A stretch of 6,062 nucleotides of DNA from Pseudomonadota bacterium. GTDB taxonomy: Bacteria; Pseudomonadota; Alphaproteobacteria; Reyranellales; Reyranellaceae. The stretch spans positions 1-6,062 of the forward strand of contig JAEZHS010000626.1 in NCBI GenBank assembly GCA_023436825.1. Direction: 5' to 3'. A program made the position numbers and the translations under genes. A model generated the notes under the pieces. It was not told the DNA's origin. It did not search any database and saw only the letters and a list, made by a program, of their open reading frames with translations. Shown here piece after piece: positions 4,694 through 6,062 of the stretch; the first letter of the stretch is position 1, and each line of letters starts with the position of its first letter.

Positions 4694-6062
4694 ATGGCGC
4701 CCCCGGCCGATCCGTTCGAAATCACCGACGATCCCGTACCGACTGATCCCCAGCCGGCCCGGCGCGCCATCGTGCCCAATGCCCATCTCGAGGGGCTGAA
4801 CGAGGAGCAACGGCAGGCCGTCGTCCACGAAGGCGGGCCGCTGCTGGTGCTGGCCGGCGCCGGCACGGGCAAGACGCGCGTGCTGACCACCCGGATCGCC
4901 CACCTTTTGATCACAGGCCGGGCCCGCACTTCACAAATTCTTGCAGTCACCTTCACCAACAAGGCAGCGCGCGAAATGCTCGATCGGGTCGCCAGCCTCA
5001 TCGGCGGCGCCGCCGCCGGCATGTGGCTCGGCACCTTCCATGCCATCGGCGTGCGCGTGCTGCGCCGCCATGCAGAGTTGGTAGGGCTGAAGAGCAATTT
5101 CACAATCCTCGACACCGACGACCAGACCCGGCTGATCAAGCAGCTCCTGCAGGCCGAGGGGATCGACGACAAGAAGTGGCCGGCCCGCATACTCTCCGGC
5201 ATCATCCAGCGCTGGAAGGACCGCGCGCTGCCGCCGGACAAGGTCTCGGGCGACGATGCCGGCGAGTTCGCCAACGGCAAGGCCGTCGAGATCTACCGCC
5301 AGTACCAGGCGCGCCTCGCCGAGGTGAACGCCGTCGATTTCGGCGACCTGGTGATGCATTGCGTGACCTTGTGGCAGCAGCACCCGGACGTGCTGGCCCA
5401 GTACCATCGCCGCTTCCGCCACATCCTGGTCGACGAGTACCAGGACACCAACGTGGCGCAGTATCTCTGGCTGAGGCTCCTGGCGCAGGGCACCCAGGAT
5501 GTCTGCTGCGTCGGCGATGACGACCAGTCGATCTACGGCTGGCGTGGCGCCGAGGTCGGCAACATCCTGCGCTTCGAGAAGGATTTCCCGGGCGCCACCA
5601 TCGTCCGCCTGGAGCGCAACTACCGTTCGACGCCGCACATCCTGGCCGCCGCCTCGCATCTGATCGCCCATAACGAGGGCCGCCTGGGGAAAACCCTGTG
5701 GACCGATCTCAAGGAGGGCGAGCGCATCTCGCTGCGCGGCGTGTGGGACGGCGACGAGGAGGCCCGTTCGGTCGGCGAGGAGATCGAGGCCCTGCAGCGC
5801 GACAAGCATCCGCTCAGCCAGATCGCCATCCTGGTGCGTGCCGGCTTCCAGACCCGCGAGTTCGAGGAACGCTTCATCACCCTCGGCCTGCCCTATCGCG
5901 TGATCGGCGGCCCCCGCTTCTACGAACGCCAGGAAATCCGTGATGCGCTGGCCTATTGCCGCGTGACGGTGCAGCCGGACGACGATCTCGCCTTCGAGCG
6001 CATCTACAACACGCCGCGCCGTGGCCTGGGTGAATCGGCGCTGCGCACGCTGCGCTTGATCC
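4694..6062 (+). CDS. uvrD: UvrD/PcrA-type DNA helicase, 3' end outside the window
   Basis: The first 456 residues of a superfamily 1A 3'-5' DNA helicase, which unwinds DNA with ATP in nucleotide excision and mismatch repair. The motifs run in order: Q motif LNEEQRQAV (35-43), Walker A AGAGTGKT (54-61), Ia TFTNKAA (86-92), Ib GTFHAIG (113-119), II VDEYQD (246-251), III GDDDQSIYGWRGA (274-286), IV LERNYRS (306-312), and YRVIGGPRFYERQEIRDALAY (401-421) in domain 2A/2B. All catalytic residues are intact. Family members have roughly 700-800 residues, so about 60% is present. ATG 4694 is the first start in frame after a TGA at 4685. The first 34 residues are a Pro/Asp-rich, probably disordered extension before the conserved core. 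There is no Shine-Dalgarno before the ATG. UvrD versus the closely related PcrA or Rep cannot be fully separated on this part; uvrD is the usual name in Gram-negative bacteria. Confidence 0.95.
   Translation, partial: MAPPADPFEITDDPVPTDPQPARRAIVPNAHLEGLNEEQRQAVVHEGGPLLVLAGAGTGKTRVLTTRIAHLLITGRARTSQILAVTFTNKAAREMLDRVASLIGGAAAGMWLGTFHAIGVRVLRRHAELVGLKSNFTILDTDDQTRLIKQLLQAEGIDDKKWPARILSGIIQRWKDRALPPDKVSGDDAGEFANGKAVEIYRQYQARLAEVNAVDFGDLVMHCVTLWQQHPDVLAQYHRRFRHILVDEYQDTNVAQYLWLRLLAQGTQDVCCVGDDDQSIYGWRGAEVGNILRFEKDFPGATIVRLERNYRSTPHILAAASHLIAHNEGRLGKTLWTDLKEGERISLRGVWDGDEEARSVGEEIEALQRDKHPLSQIAILVRAGFQTREFEERFITLGLPYRVIGGPRFYERQEIRDALAYCRVTVQPDDDLAFERIYNTPRRGLGESALRTLRLI

Noticed and set aside
3601..4746. 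381-codon open frame on the plus strand opposite the HtrA-like gene
   Set aside because: It shadows a clear HtrA/PDZ coding region and shows no recognisable domain; it also runs into the divergent promoter gap and the start of uvrD.
4931..5809. 292-codon open frame on the minus strand opposite uvrD
   Set aside because: It lies fully antisense to the helicase motifs and has no family features or good Shine-Dalgarno.

Overview
The window is GC-rich DNA from a proteobacterium, most likely an alphaproteobacterium of the Rhodospirillales/Hyphomicrobiales type. This is judged from base composition, from the pairing of a DUF2783 protein with an MhpA-like flavin monooxygenase, and from the style of the intergenic palindromic repeats. 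No RNA gene, CRISPR array, transposase, integrase or phage gene is visible. Gene assignments rest on motifs read by eye, without a database search.

Layout. Five genes lie on the minus strand, read from right to left. They are an HtrA/S1C-like protein with a PDZ domain (4599-3583), a metallo-beta-lactamase (MBL) fold protein (3462-2509), a 528-residue FAD-dependent aromatic-type monooxygenase (2354-768), a 63-residue DUF2783 protein (771-580) and a GNAT acetyltransferase of the spermidine/spermine (SSAT) type (583-86). A UvrD/PcrA-type helicase starts divergently at 4694 on the plus strand and runs off the right edge.

How the genes may work together. The last three minus-strand genes overlap by 4 bp each (ATGA junctions) and are almost certainly one translationally coupled operon. 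The MBL gene lies 154 bp upstream and probably belongs to the same catabolic or detoxification unit: the monooxygenase would hydroxylate an unknown aromatic-type substrate, the MBL protein would act on a related compound, and DUF2783 would be a small accessory partner. This is inferred from gene order and family membership. The helicase serves DNA repair and is unrelated to the cluster.

Points of interest. The HtrA-like protein appears to have lost all three protease catalytic residues. The MBL protein lacks the Asp, His and final His that build the second metal site of its fold. The three non-coding gaps on the minus strand (1-85, 2355-2508, 3463-3582) each hold palindromic repeats. One is a 28-nt sequence present twice in exact inverted copies around the monooxygenase-DUF2783-GNAT block, and one copy ends one base before the monooxygenase start codon. 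The helicase start has no Shine-Dalgarno but has an extended -10-like box at the distance expected for a leaderless mRNA. I see no clearly new multi-gene defence or mobile system; the best candidates for new biology are the two enzyme-fold proteins with altered active sites.
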